Source of the DNA: Eucalyptus grandis
Lineage: Eukaryota > Streptophyta > Magnoliopsida > Myrtales > Myrtaceae
Direction: 5' to 3'
NCBI RefSeq assembly: GCF_016545825.1
Contig: NC_052622.1
Coordinates: 997,001 to 1,061,000, forward strand
DNA length: 64,000 bases
The notes beneath the pieces were generated by a model. It saw nothing but the letters and a program-made list of their open reading frames with translations, had not been told where the DNA came from and did no database searches. Positions 10,515-22,985 of the stretch are shown in pieces. Each line of letters opens with the position of its first letter. Position 1 is the stretch's first letter. A program made the translations under genes and the position numbers.

Positions 10515-13176
10515 TCTTCCCTTGGCAAACTCAATATAGTGGCATGTCTTCAAAACGAAGATGGAATCCAACTTCCACAACTGCTAATGGTAATTTAGTT
10601 TCTCGAACAAAAGGCAACCATAACAATCTCAATGAATCTTATACAAAGCTAAAAGGCTCCTAAGTCGGATTCAAAAATCTAAATACCATACGAATCACAC
10701 AAATATTTGTTAGTTGAGATGGCAGATATTTTCTCCTTTAGCAAACCAACAACCTTAAGTTGAGTTGACAAATAGAGTGTGTTTAGAAACTCTATCATAC
10801 ATATGCCGATCTTTCCACTACTCACAATATCTACACATAGTAGTTGATACTGAGAGAAGTATGTATGTGTTTGACTAAATTAAGCAATGGTTAAATATTG
10901 GAGAATTAATGCAAAATCATGCATTGGCATATTATACACATCGTTGATTGATTAAATAATTCAACCCAAGGGTCATTATTCTGATGTGTATAAAACGGGT
11001 ATTGTGGAAAGTCATCATTTGGTATATTGGCAGTTTGGTTAAAATTATTGAAAAAGAATGACTCATTGCCAATAGCATTTTGCATAAACAAGTAATCCAA
11101 TTTTACTTTAAAATAAATTCAAAAAGAATTCTTGTCATTTTGATCAATGGGATTCATCCTAACAAAATTTACATTTAAAAGTACTCTCACTCGATATTGA
11201 TTTGCTTCCCCATGTCACTTTCATGGGCTTATTTAACGCACAAAATCCCTTTTTCTTATTTGTGAGGACACTAAGGTACTTTTTTTGGCATGAGATTGAC
11301 TCATCCAAGACAATGTTCTCGTTTTAAGGAAAGGAATTATTGTAATGAGATGTTTTATAAAAGAAAAATCACACTAGTATTGGATTATAGCTGAAAAGCT
11401 GGCCATGGTCTTGATGTAGACCAACCCAAATTCATCCCCAACAAGTGACCGTGGAGAGGGCCCGTGGTCTTTCTAATTCAAGCTTTTCTATAGATTTTTT
11501 AAGGGAAAAGACTACTAAAAACTCCAAACTTTGCTCAAAGTGACAAATTTGCTCCAAACTTTTTTTATGATATAAAAAATCCCGAACTTTGCCAACTGTG
11601 ACACATTTACCCTAAACTATATGGCATTTTGGTTTTTTTTTCTTCTTCTTCTCTCTTCCCTCCGCCAGCCATGGCAGAGTTGGCAGAGGGAAGCCGGCGT
11701 TTGGTGAGGGCTGCCCTCACCAGTGTCGCGCAAGGGTCGCCCTTGCCGTGGGCTAGTGAGGGTCGCCCTTGCTTGGGCTAGCTAGGGCCGCCCTTGTTGG
11801 TGTTAGGCGAGGACGGCCCTTAGTTGGGTCGGGCGAAGGCCTCCCTCACCAGGCCCTCACCAGCGTTGGGCAAGGGGTGCCCTTGCAGATTTAGCGAGGG
11901 CTGTCCTCGCCCGACGCAAGTGAGGGCAGCCCTTGTCGGTGTTGGGCGAGGGCACCCCTTGCTGAACTTGGGTGAGGGAGTCTGGCAAAGGGGTGCCCTC
12001 GTTGGCGTCGGGCAAGGGCTTCCCTCACTAGATTTGGCAAGGTTACCCCTCATTGGACTCAAGCAAGGGAATCTAGTGAGGGCCTGGTGAAGGAGGTCCT
12101 CGCCTAACCTAGCCGAGGGCTACCCTCGCCCAATACTGGCTTCCCTCTGCCATGGCCGATGGAGAGAAGAGAGAAAAAGAAAAAAAAAGAAAAAACATAA
12201 AAAGACGAAAATGCCCCTAGTGGGGGTAAATATGTCATAATTTGTGAAGTTTTGGGTTTTTCATATTACCAAAAAAGTTTGGGGTAAATTAATCACTTTG
12301 GGAAAAGTTTTGAATTTTTGGTGGTCTTTTTCCATTTTTTAATCACAAAAAAGGAAAACAAAGGGAAAAATAGAAAGCTTATTCATAGGTTTTATTTCCT
12401 TTTGTCTTATTTATTTGTGTATCTTCTTATTAATTGCTAAGATCGATACACTATAGATCATTGTCATCTCATGTGTCACTAAGTGTCCTTAAATGTCTGT
12501 CCCTCCACTCCCCTTCCAATCAAGGCATCGTCGTAGGAACATGTCATTGCTCACGAGCTCAGATACAAGCTAGCTTCTGTCAGACGAAAAAAGTTAGACC
12601 TCGTTGTTTGGGATGAGTTGCAAGTCTACTGAGTAGCCTCACGTTGCAACATGACAATTTTGATTCTAGAATATTTCAGATTTCCATGATCCTCATGTCC
12701 GCATATGTGTACGCTGAGGAAAAATATAGAGGTGACGGATGAACATTTTTTTGGCTTAGCCAACCTTTAAGAGGTCCGACCAAAAAATAAAATAAATTAA
12801 AAACCTCAAAGAGGTGTCCTAAGATGTTGAAATGTACGCAGGCAGTCCAAAAATATGCTCAACAGATGTTTCTTTCTTGGAATCGACTGATGTGTAATTC
12901 AAATGTGAATGCCCAAGCTGCACGCAAGTTATGTCCATTGTTTCTGAATCTTTCTCGTATATGTCCTTGTCATTGCTCATTTCTAATCTGATCTTTCTTT
13001 GCCTTCGCTATTCATTTTCAATAAGACTACCATGAATCTCATGTACATGTTGTTGCGATAGTGCCAAGGAGAATCCAGCTGAGTAAAGATGTCACCGAGT
13101 GATATTGCTGTAATTCGTATACTATTCTATTTAACAGATATTATTAGACTTGTGTCTGGTGATGGCGAACCAGCTT
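10515..13176. other. 3' flank of copy B
   Basis: AT-rich spacer homologous to 25861-27687, 40551-44669 and 59591-61574. Apart from the Mutator-like insertion at 11503-12333 I see no gene. Confidence 0.5.
11503..12333. mobile_element. Mutator-like non-autonomous element with 9-bp duplication
   Basis: Flanked by ATTTTTTAA at 11494-11502 and 12334-12342; the empty site is present in unit B-C spacer DNA near 26845. Inverted ends GGGAAAAGACTACTAAAAAC and GGAAAAAGACCACCAAAAAT continue imperfectly for about 250 bp. The interior is GC-rich and repetitive (cttgc/gcaag blocks). No transposase. Confidence 0.75.
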
Positions 13177-13293
13177 TTAACTCTCCGGCAATCCAATGAA
13201 CAACCCAGTCTCAACATCTGTACTCCGGCTGCTCCGGCTATGTATTGCTGCTGCTCTTGGATGAGCCGTTGACTGCCAAGGATTTGCATAGCG
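13177..13293 (-). CDS. Copy B exon 7, C-terminal region and stop
   Basis: 117 bp including TAA at 13177-13179, after a TTCCAG acceptor. Starts RYANPWQSTAHPRAAA and ends TDVETGLFIGLPES, the SOC1 motif. Confidence 0.85.
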   Translation of the reverse strand, partial: RYANPWQSTAHPRAAAIHSRSSRSTDVETGLFIGLPES

Positions 13294-14785
13294 CTGGAAT
13301 TGGAAGAAAGCAAAAAAGGACGCAAAACGCTCTATTAAATATATGAAACAATAAATGCAATTGAATAATGATGGGACCTAGAAACCTTCACTGAATTAAA
13401 ATGGCAAAAAGCTGAAGCACAACTTGAGATATAATCGCATTGAACAGGCCTTCCACTGGATCCAAATTAGGTGATGCAAGCATCTATGTCTAAGCACCCA
13501 GATCTAGCAATAGTCACTGGGAAATTTCAATTTTTCCCAACATCTGACTCTAGAAGATGCTTTCCTACGTTGCCCCAAAAAAAAAATTCTAAAAGTGGTT
13601 AGCTGCACCAGACATGATTGCGAACTTTGGTTCCACCTATAGTCCATGTCTAAAGTATTGACTAGTATCTCATGATAGTAATAAACTCTATGTTGTGATT
13701 TTTTTCGACATGGGTCGTATTTGAAGGCCGTTAGTTTTTGTTATCAAGTCAGTATTTTCTAAACAGGTCAACTAATGGTTACAAAATTATAAAAAGACAT
13801 GGGAACTTTCAGTCCTTCTACAATCACATGTTAGAAACATTGAATTGTACTGGCTGATAGTAAGTTGGGTAGTAGTTGTCTCAACATTGATTACTCATGA
13901 ACATTGTGCTACTAATTTTTATTATCATATCGGCAATTACTAACTTTATGATATTTTCACTAGGAAAGTTGAATATTTCCCAACAACCAACTCCGGAATT
14001 GGTTCTCTACCATTCTCAAAAAAGAGAAAAATGAAGAAAAACAAAAGAAAAAAAAGCTCCAAAAGTGATGAGGATGCCGAATGTGATCACTAAGAACTTT
14101 GGATCCATCTAGTCCCCAGTTGGAAAACACAAAATAATCTTTCAAGAAACAAATTTCTCAAAGTATTGATATTCACAATGTGGGTCGCTAACTTACTGCC
14201 AGTAACCTTTTTCTTTTCAAGTTAGTAACTTTCCAAGCATATCAAGTAATGGTAACGGGATCATGGAAAGACACACAGATTTAGGTCCATCTACAATCCT
14301 ACAGTCTCCTACAGATAATTGTATCTCATGATCTTCCCTAAAATTTGTTTTCCCAACATGTGTTCGTAACTCTGCATTATTAACTTCTATTATGGAGTCA
14401 AATCACTTTCTTAACAGATCAAGCGCGGGACCATAAAAGGACACAGAGATTTGAGTTTGTCTACAGTTCCATGTAAAAAAAAGAAAAGTAGAATTGTATC
14501 TCGTGACAGCAAATTTCTCAGTGGGGTGGTAATTTTCTCAACTTGGATTAGTAGCTTAATGCTAGTAATAAGTTTCAAGCAGATCATACGGTCTCATGAT
14601 CATAGAATTCTTTGGTGATGTTCATTTTAAGTGCTCCTTCTAACTTATGCAATCATAAACAAAACTTCTCGCAGATATAGAAATGTTCAATATAAATACT
14701 GGTATTTAACCCAGAAATTAAGCATCTCTCATTATGCATTGTCCTTTTCGTAAGAACTGATCATGTTGCAGTACTCTTTAAAGGT

Positions 14786-15551
14786 GGTGGTATCAAGAGA
14801 GCAAAAAGCAAGCTCCTCCCCTTCCTTTGTACTACAATAAATAGATAGTGTTGGAAATTATGATCCATTTTCTCTAAAACTGTCTAGAAACTATTAACTT
14901 AATCATGAAGGCGAGAACGTTGGTAGCAGCATCCACGTTGAAGATTGTCTAGAATTGTTGAGAATGGCGGTTGCTAGCTGAACCTAGAAGATTCACGTGG
15001 GAATGCAAGCAAGCAGAAGCCAAGTTGAAGAAGAAATCCTAGAACAAGCTAGAGAAGTCTACGTGCATGGAAAACACGTTTTCTTCATTAGCAAGCAGCG
15101 GAAAGCATGAAGCAAAGTTTCTTCATCAAACTCCAGCTGTCAAGAACTTATTGAAGAAGAAAAAAAGAAGTCCAAGAGAGGCTGAGGCGGTGAAGAAGAG
15201 AAACTTGAATGAAAGTCAAAATTGTCATGCTTGAAGTCGGTTGTAATTGCCTATAAGTAGGCTTGTAGTTCATTCATTTGGTGTATGAGGTTTAGAGTTC
15301 CACCGTGTGCGGAGAAGTAGAGTTATGATGATTTCTATGTCATGAAATACTCCTCCATTATCAAAATATCTTGTACCATCCATTTTCATCAATTAGATAA
15401 ATTATATCTCATGTTCTTTATCCTTGAATTATCCTATCTTGTCCCTTGTCCATCCACTACAAATTATATCATATACTTGCGCACATTACTAATCAAAAAC
15501 TATCAACCATATCTAAAATCATGCTTCCGCACACATCCAAATTTTTAACAG
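14786..15551 (+). mobile_element. LTR-derived insertion in intron 6 of copy B, lacking a 5' LTR
   Basis: Flanked by AAGGT at 14781-14785 and 15552-15556; absent from copies C and D (near 29345 and 46225). Begins ggtggtatcaagagagc, resembling the initiator-Met primer-binding site TGGTATCAGAGC. From 14848 an LTR-like stretch runs from TGTTGGAAATTATG to TTTTTAACA, with a possible TATA-type run (cctataagtagg). The missing 5' LTR is odd. Confidence 0.5.
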
Positions 15552-15916
15552 AAGGTTTTAACACCAGAACTAATAGAGAGTAAGACAAACTGATGACCAG
15601 CACATTTAACCAGTACAATAAACAGGACAGCACACAATCTACTAATATTGGTTTGATGGACAAAAGCAGCAAGCTTCTTCACTACACAAGCCTATTAGAA
15701 TATTAGGGAAAAGAACATTCTTAATCATTGAAGACCACTCTCTGGTCTTAGCAGATCATAAAACTACACTGCTAGATCATACATGAAATTCATTGAGAGA
15801 TTCTATTGCAGGTTTCACAAGTTTGTGGAAAGTGGTCAATATATGCACAGAAGAGTGATCATGCATGACAAGTGATAGGAAGGCAATAAAAGCACAGATG
15901 TGAAAGAGGGCGACAC

Positions 15917-15958
15917 CTTTGCAAGAAGCTTTGCATTCTCTTCTTTCAAAAACCTCTC
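15917..15958 (-). CDS. Copy B exon 6, end of K domain
   Basis: 42 bp, ATTCAG... acceptor, encoding ERFLKEENAKLLAK. The GTGTCG donor is weak but shared by the copies. Confidence 0.85.
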
Positions 15959-16052
15959 CTGAATTACGCCAAGCAGAGTTGCTAGATTTATATAACCGGG
16001 AACTTAATGCTGGATGAGATCGGACATGCATTAATCATATCTGTGCACTTAC

Positions 16053-16094
16053 CTTTGCTTGTAACTGCTGTATCTGATCATTGAATAATTGAGC
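16053..16094 (-). CDS. Copy B exon 5, K domain
   Basis: 42 bp, TTTTACAG acceptor and GTAAGT donor, encoding [14 protein letters not shown]. Compare AQLFKEQLEKLKAK in AGL42. Confidence 0.9.
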
Positions 16095-17609
16095 CTGTAA
16101 AAGAGATCCACAGAAATATTTTAACTTTCGTGTGCGTGCATGTCGTCCCCATACCTTTCTTAGTACAAGGTCAACAGAAAAAAAAAGTTGAGAAAATAAG
16201 TTGATGATGGACGATAGAAATGATAGTACAATGCTTTGCAACTTGTTTAGAAACACAGTTCAAGTAAGAAGTTGTACACGGAAATTGATGAGGTTAATAT
16301 AATGAAAAACTCACAGTATTCTATTATTTCATGCTAAAGAATACAGTTTTTTTTTTTTTAATAAGTATCAACTTGTGTCAATAAGTGTCGAGAAACCATT
16401 GGTAAAAAATGATCGCTGATTATTTTTTGTTAGAGATAAGAAAAGTCAGTCATTTAACCAAACCAAATAAACTTGTCAACTAATCAAATAAGAGTTGGTG
16501 ACATAGAATAAGTCGGTTACTTAATCAAAGAAGAGTTAGTAACTCCTATAATTAAGATTGGTAATTTCTAGTTGGGATCGTAAGTAAGGCAAATATTTAT
16601 GTGTGTACGAGTCTTATAAGTGAAGGGTGAGAAGGTCAGAAAGTATTTTTACCAACAAAATTTATTTTATGACAAAGAAAGCAATAAAGAGAAAAAGATC
16701 TGCTGAAGTTGTGGGCACGTAAGACACGAGAAATAGTAGACCTCACTCTACACGTAACACAATGTTTCCATTCTATCTCAAGAGTAGTCATAGGGAGGTT
16801 AGAGTAGGAAAAAATGCACGAAGAAACCCCAAATAAGCATTTGGTAAGTTAGTCACATGAAAGTTGATAACCCAAAAAGAGTTAGTAAATTAAGAGAGAA
16901 GAAAAATCTAAGAGTTATTAAAATAAATATCGGTATGTATATAAATATAAATACAAAACAAATAAAAGTTGATAAAAAATTGAGAAATATTGTTAATTGC
17001 ACATTGTTAAAAGGAATTTGCGATCTCATAAAAGTGTTGGTCAGTTGCTAATAAGTAAGTCAGAAATCAGGTAATTGGGAATTTTTTTTATCGCATTTTT
17101 TTGCCACGTACAACTCTTTCAAAAGTTCATCAGCCTGAAAAAAAAAATCTTTTTTTTCTTTTTTTGGAAAAGGGAACAATAGAGTCGTCCAAATAACTCT
17201 AGAAGAATAACCATAATATTTTCCTTATTTTTTGGAAAAAGAGAACAGGTCAACAACAATGCAGAAAAAGGGCGATTTGTAAATATGCTTTCATTCTCTC
17301 AGATAAGGTAGAAAACATCATGTATACTCGGAGAAAAATTGATTCTCTCCTTTTAGATGCCAAGTTTAACCATTTTAGTCTATTCAGTTTCAATCTTACG
17401 ATACAATTACAGTCTTTTCAAATTGGTGTTTCGGCTCCTGTATGCATATGGTCAGTCTTATTTTTAGTCGTTTGAGGGAAATTGTTTCTCTTTGTTTTCT
17501 TTCCCTTCTCACCATATCCATGCCTCCAAACAGAACGGCTACTCGACGAAAGTTCTCAAAACATCTTTAGGCTCAGAGAAAAGGACAAATATGCCAAAGA
17601 CAAATGTAC

Positions 17610-17709
17610 CTTTCTTTCCCTAATGCTGCTCAAACTTCGCTCGAGCTGATTCCCTATCTGTTGAATTTCATCGATCGAGCAAGATTCAACACATTGTCCA
17701 GATAGCTTC
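17610..17709 (-). CDS. Copy B exon 4, K domain
   Basis: 100 bp, the usual exon 4 length in this subfamily. Reads KLSGQCVESCSIDEIQQIGN then QLERSLSSIRERK. This is the K-box heptad region with the family SIDEIQQI..QLERS motif. Confidence 0.9.
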
Positions 17710-17811
17710 CTGATGAAAAAAAGAAAAGGAGTACCATAGTTTAGAGAATTACATATCAAGTATCCATTTCAATTTACAATAAATAAGAGAGAAGTCTCAA
17801 AATTTGTGGAC

Positions 17812-17873
17812 CGTAGAGAAACTTCAAGAAGCTCGATCTTCCTCTCCATATCCATGGTTTCTTGCTTCAGATG
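17812..17873 (-). CDS. Copy B exon 3, K domain start
   Basis: 62 bp after GCGCAG. Encodes [20 protein letters not shown]; the final CG joins exon 4 G to make Arg. The GTCCAC donor is shared by B, C and D. Confidence 0.85.
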
Positions 17874-18373
17874 CTGCGCATAATGGAGATTGGATATCTA
17901 TGAATCCATTGAACGGAACAATACAAACTGAACAAATTTGAAATTAGTAATGGATATAGTTAACAGATCTGTAACACCACAGGATCCTACAAAACTAAGT
18001 CTCCTACTACAAGAACCCTAATGTTCTTGCAAAATTTGTAGCTGGACACAAACCATAGTCAATTCTATGGCTTACCACCTCAGTAATTCTGGAGATCAAA
18101 AGTAGGGTTCTTATCAAGAACACGGTTCCATATTATTACAATCTGCAAATACAAACATATAGGTCCACAACAACAATCAATTTTAAAACTTCCTCCAAGA
18201 AAACAATAAGATGTAAATGCCCAAGGAGGGCTTGTTTTCGAGGTATCAAGTGGTGGATGATGAGTGGGATTTCAGAAGCTGAAAGCACTTTAGGGGACCA
18301 GTTAGTGTCCTGAGGACATGTACAAAGATCAAAATAGCAGTTTTAATGTTTTAAGTAACTTGAAACCTATTGG

Positions 18374-18398
18374 TCTCTCTCTCTCTCTCTATATATAT
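18374..18398. repeat. (TC)n(AT)n microsatellite, intron 2 of copy B
   Basis: tctctctctctctctct followed by atatatat. Confidence 0.85.
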
Positions 18399-18869
18399 CA
18401 GCAGTTTCCCCTCTCTGCTTCCCAGCCATTGCCAAACCACATGAATAAGAGTGGTAAGGCTTGCAATAATATCAGGAGTCCTTTGTCAAACCATAACAGC
18501 ACTTTGATGGCGCAGCTTTGATGGCTCTCTCAAATTATTCCCATCTGTACGAGACTAACATTTTGAGATACTTGACTTTTGCTGTAAAGTATAAAATTTG
18601 GATGAGTTTTTTAGAATTGGGTACACGAGAAATAATGCATACTTAAAGAACAATTCTAGACATGGTAAGACTTGTCTTCTAAATTTGTTTACTTTATGAG
18701 CAAAAAGAATTATTTGTTTACTAAGTGATGATGTAGATTCCTGATAGGTACTAAATGAGTAAACTTAAATAACACTTATGCGATGCCACATCGCTTAGCA
18801 ACCAAAGTAGAAGGTATCCCCAGCATTCCTCATGCTCAAGAACCATGAAGCATCTTTTATAAACCAAAG

Positions 18870-18929
18870 CACACGTGCGTGCGTGCGTGCGTGCGCGCGC
18901 ACGCACGCACGCACGCACGCACGCACATA
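18870..18929. repeat. Palindromic alternating purine-pyrimidine tract, intron 2 of copy B
   Basis: acacgtgcgtgcgtgcgtgc then gcgcgcg then repeated acgc units. About 58 bases alternate strictly and the two halves are inverted complements. Candidate cruciform or Z-DNA. In copy D the same position (49575-49590) is short and ordinary. Confidence 0.8.
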
Positions 18930-19505
18930 TTTAACCTCGTAAAAGTTCAATTTTTTATTTTCTCTTTTTTTATTCTTTGAAAGTGAAACGTTTATTGCTA
19001 TGACTCAGACAAAAGATGCATTTATGAATGTGCCTTCCAAGTTGCTGTCCCCATTAATGGTGATATACTGTTGATGCAGACAAAAAGATTTACTAAGTTG
19101 ATATTTGAAATAGTGATCTTTTACCAAGCTTTAGTGACGATGGATGTAATGAAAATCGACAACTCAGCTAAGAGTTGAAAATGATTAGGATTGTTCTTCT
19201 ACTTGAAATAGTGATCTTATCAATTAAGATTTGAGCACCATTAAGATCTAATTAAGGTCATTATTCCAATAGTTGGACATAGTGTTCCTTGTATAGATGT
19301 TTCCTATTTCAATCATGTTTCTTTAGAAGTCTCCCATATTAAGTAAGAGTAGAATTTCTAGAATAAATTAGAAATTTTTTCTTTGAATTCGCAATGCAAT
19401 AATACTCTTACGTGTAATACCTAAGAAACCCATTTGTGATGCTTAGGCGGTTTTATGTCTGTTGCCTTAAAAAATTACCCATTCTAAGTTGTCGTCCATT
19501 GAAAG

Positions 19506-19629
19506 TTCTCTTCAAGTTCTTATTAAGTTGAGCTCACCGCTTTGGGAGATGTCATCCTATATATCAATTTTGGGTCATGCAGAGACGATATGTCCTGAAT
19601 AGTGAGCTTCAAAGAGAACTTGAAGAGAA
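19506..19629. repeat. Intronic inverted repeat (hairpin), copy B
   Basis: Arms 19506-19537 and 19602-19629, counterpart of 621-746; stem ttctcttcaagttct / agagaacttgaagagaa. Confidence 0.6.
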
Positions 19630-20502
19630 TAAACCATTCAAAACGAGTAAATTTCTTTTGGCATCACATCTACACTTTCTAAGAATCTCACCTAGGGTTT
19701 TAAAAGTTTCACATTTCAGAGAACCATTCCATCACACAAGAAAGAGTTACAATCATCCTTATAAACCCTTCTAGGATTAATCATACTCCTAATTCAGATA
19801 GAAGACTCCATACAAGAAATATAATTGAAATAGAATTCATCCACACAAGAAACTCAATGTCCCATTTGTGACATAAGTGGAAAATTAAATAAAATCCCGA
19901 TGGTACTCAAATCCTAATTGAGAAGACTACCATAAAATTCAACTAAAAGAATAATCCAAATCCTAGGTGTCACAAGCCAGTAACGACCATCCTCATCAAA
20001 GCTTTGTAAAAACATAGGCTTGTTTGATCTTGTTGCCTTCATTAGTGGCTACAGTTAATGATTTATCCTCAATATAATAGAACTCATCACAACAATCTCA
20101 AGCAGAAACTGATTCAGAAGGTTAAAATAAGACATCGAGTGAGGTAATTTCTTTTCATCTCTTGCAATGAAATCACTTATAGAGTGCTGCATCATTTAGT
20201 AAACCAGCTGAGAGAGTATCCTGAGCATTTCTCATGCTTAAGAACCATGAAGCAGTTCTCATGTGCCAAAGAACATGCATCATGTATATGTATTCTAACA
20301 TTGAGAAAATTCAATTTCCAAATTGCAATGTGTTTTTCTATGAATGTGCCTTCCGCGTTAGTGTTCCCATCAATAGAGATATACTGTTGATGCAGACAAA
20401 AGGATTTACTAAGTTGATATTTGAACTTTAGTCAAAAGATGTATCCATGAACTCCTTATGAATGCACCTAATGTATTATCTTGGAAAGGTTAGAGCACTG
20501 AC

Positions 20503-20584
20503 CAGAATACATTGTTCCATCTTAGCCTGGTACATATCCACATCATTTGTATATCTGCGATATCGATCAATTGTCTTTCGGATT
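20503..20584 (-). CDS. Copy B exon 2, I region
   Basis: 82 bp, TTTTTCAG acceptor and GTCAGTGC donor. Reads IRKTIDRYRRYTNDVDMYQ with no stop. Confidence 0.85.
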
Positions 20585-22692
20585 CTGAAAAATTTGTAAA
20601 GACGGCATATGAGCTCAGCCACTGGGAATGCTTTCTCCAAATTAATCAGGTATCGTCAAAACCAAAGTAATCGAACATTAAACAAATTGATGATCATTTT
20701 TGTGAATCACATGACTTCCAGTGAATATGTATCACTATTACTCACAAACAGAACATGCATGAGGCATAAGCCTCTGCAAGAACTTTTAGCCTCTAAGCAA
20801 CTTATTTGCAACGATATGGAGTGCTCAGAAAAGTCTGGGATGGCCACCTTATACTTTGTAAATAATCATGCCAGCAATGTTTTTCTTCAAATTTTAGCAT
20901 GAAAACTTCAAGTTTACATTATAAGAGTATATTACGTGCACACAATAAATTTAAATGCAAGCAAAGAGTGAATTATTGCAATGTATCTTGCCCAAGCCCA
21001 AAGTCTTCAATATTCCACATGCCACTCCATGTCAGTAAGAAGAACAGCACACGATGCTTATAAAATCATCAGTTGCATTGTGAAGCAGTACAAGGACTTA
21101 TCACTTCTTGAAGAAATTAAAAGAGCAAGCAGTTGCACCTACATCTAACTTGTGACTTCAAGTACTTCTTTTCCCAGTAAATGAAGAACAGGGAGTACTT
21201 ACACGGTGGAGCAACTAAAATGGCAAACATGTACAATTGCAGTCACATTTTGACATGTATACTCTATGAGTAAGAAATCCAAGAGATCAGTATGTTGTCT
21301 CATGTCAGCCTTAATCTATTATACTAGTGAATGTATTCGATCCCATAAAATCACCACTACATAAATCTAGTCAAGCCCATAATCTTATCCACCCTTCAAA
21401 GCACTATATAATTAAAAGTTCCTAAAGTTGAAGATGTCAAGACTTGTTTCACAGGCAAGTTTAGGGTTAAAGTACCATTAAAAAATCAATTTGAAAGTCT
21501 TTTGCAAGTTGTTTGATTCAGAAAAAGAGATTAACTATACTTTAAGTTTTGATTCAATGAACCACGATTTGAAATGCTTCTTGACTATGGCAGTAGATAG
21601 ATAACATGTTATTCGATTTCCCAACTAATATAATGTGTTCCATATGAAATTTCTAGTTTTGGCCTCGTGGTATGGTCATAAACTTGAAACACGGATTTGT
21701 ATGATTTGCAAGATAACCATTATCAGATAGGGCACAAAAAATAGTCCCAATTATTGTCTAAGTGGTATAATTCTAACAAGCTGAATCAAACAAGGTATGG
21801 TTCGAAGGCTCTTTTCAATTTAAGTTTGGTTTTCTTCAACATTTTTCCAACCAATCAAATTTGTTTGGAAAAAGGTCTACTTCGAAGAGATTAATACCTA
21901 ACCACGAGTATGCTTACTATCATCATGCCTCGAGCTAGTTAATGGAGATCAATCCCTGGAAGCAGCCTTAAAACCTATAACACTTCAAAAGGTAGCACTA
22001 AGCGGCATGTTCATTTCATCAATGTGGAATTAGGGTGAACGCCAAATTGTTACTTGTCAAAACCAGAAGGATCAAACAATATCAGTCCCTAGTCTCACTA
22101 ACATCAAATAATGTTTTCATTACCCAAGACAAAGTACCAATTATCCTAACTCGTGAAGTAGCTGGAGGAGATCAGTACTTGCAAGATATTCAACAATTAG
22201 TTTTCTCAGAAGGACTAAAAGAGAGAGAGTCCAACTCCAATGCAACAGCGTACACAATGAATGCTTCATCAAATCCCCAGTATCTAGCCATTTGACTAGG
22301 GTACATCTCAGTACATTGACTATAAAATTATAAAAAAAGGTGAAAACATTAGATTTTATCTCAGCTACTATCGATTAGGATATCTGAACAGAAGTCATAT
22401 TGTTTTTAAAATTATCTGAAAATGAGAACTAGATTAGTCATCATAATGGGTTCCGTCCGTGATCGAAGGAGAAAAGCACTAAACGTTTGACCAAAACCAA
22501 AAACGACAGAAATGAAAAGGAGAATAACAAAAAACCCATGCCATGATGCTGTCCCTTATTTACACTTTACAGACACACAGCATATATATGTGCATATGCG
22601 CTCATTTTGGATATAAGAATGTTAACATGACTCAATCATGTTCCCCATCTAAAAGCTACTCGAAAAATTATAAATTCAGTATGCGAACATAC

Positions 22693-22876
22693 TCAGAATT
22701 GCTCGAGAACTTGTAAAGCCTTCCTTTCTGTGAAAAGATGATCACGGCAACTTCCGCATCGCAGAGGACCGAGAGCTCATAAGCTTTCTTCAGTAGTCCA
22801 GTCCGGCGCTTTGAGAAGGTGACTTGCCGGCTGGTCGCGTTCTCATTCGCCTCATCTGAACTTTGCCTCTTACCAT
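22693..22876 (-). CDS. Copy B exon 1, MADS domain, frameshifted
   Basis: Nearly identical to copy A exon 1, but one A is deleted near 22845 within the run reading tctcaattcg in A and tctcattcg here. From N13 on, the MADS frame is intact up to the GTATGT donor. Confidence 0.85.
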
Positions 22877-22985
22877 GATTAAATTTCCCTACATATATGA
22901 TGGTTATCAACCCTAGAATGACAAGTACTCAAACATAGCGTTGAACAGAACAAATATACCACAACGATCAAACACAACGACTCAC

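Larger units (their letters stand above)
18781..20430. repeat. Internal duplication in intron 2 of copy B
   Basis: Blocks 18781-19110 and 20184-20430 correspond to those of copy A and share ccttcc..gttgctgtcccc-type sequence and gatatactgttgatgcaga. Confidence 0.6.
13177..22876 (-). pseudogene. AGL42/SOC1-like MADS-box gene, copy B: complete exon set with a 1-bp deletion in exon 1
   Basis: Seven exons were found by splice sites and family motifs: 22693-22876 (MADS), 20503-20584 (I), 17812-17873 and 17610-17709 (K), 16053-16094, 15917-15958 and 13177-13293 (C-terminal). Exons 2-7 are open and in phase and end in TDVETGLFIGLPES, the SOC1-subfamily C-terminal motif; the NPW of exon 7 resembles AGL42. 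Exon 1 is 184 bp, not 185: one A is missing near 22845 in the codons for I11-E12. Translation from the usual ATG gives [10 protein letters not shown], then 18 unrelated residues and a stop. An upstream in-frame ATG at 22910 reads into the MADS frame but lacks the N-terminal arm. Without the deletion the length would be 209 aa, normal for the family. A single sequencing error is the main alternative, so pseudogene status rests on one base. Confidence 0.8.

Noticed and set aside
11820..12090. Two opposing 80-88 codon frames
   Set aside because: They lie in the palindromic core of a Mutator-like element and mirror each other.
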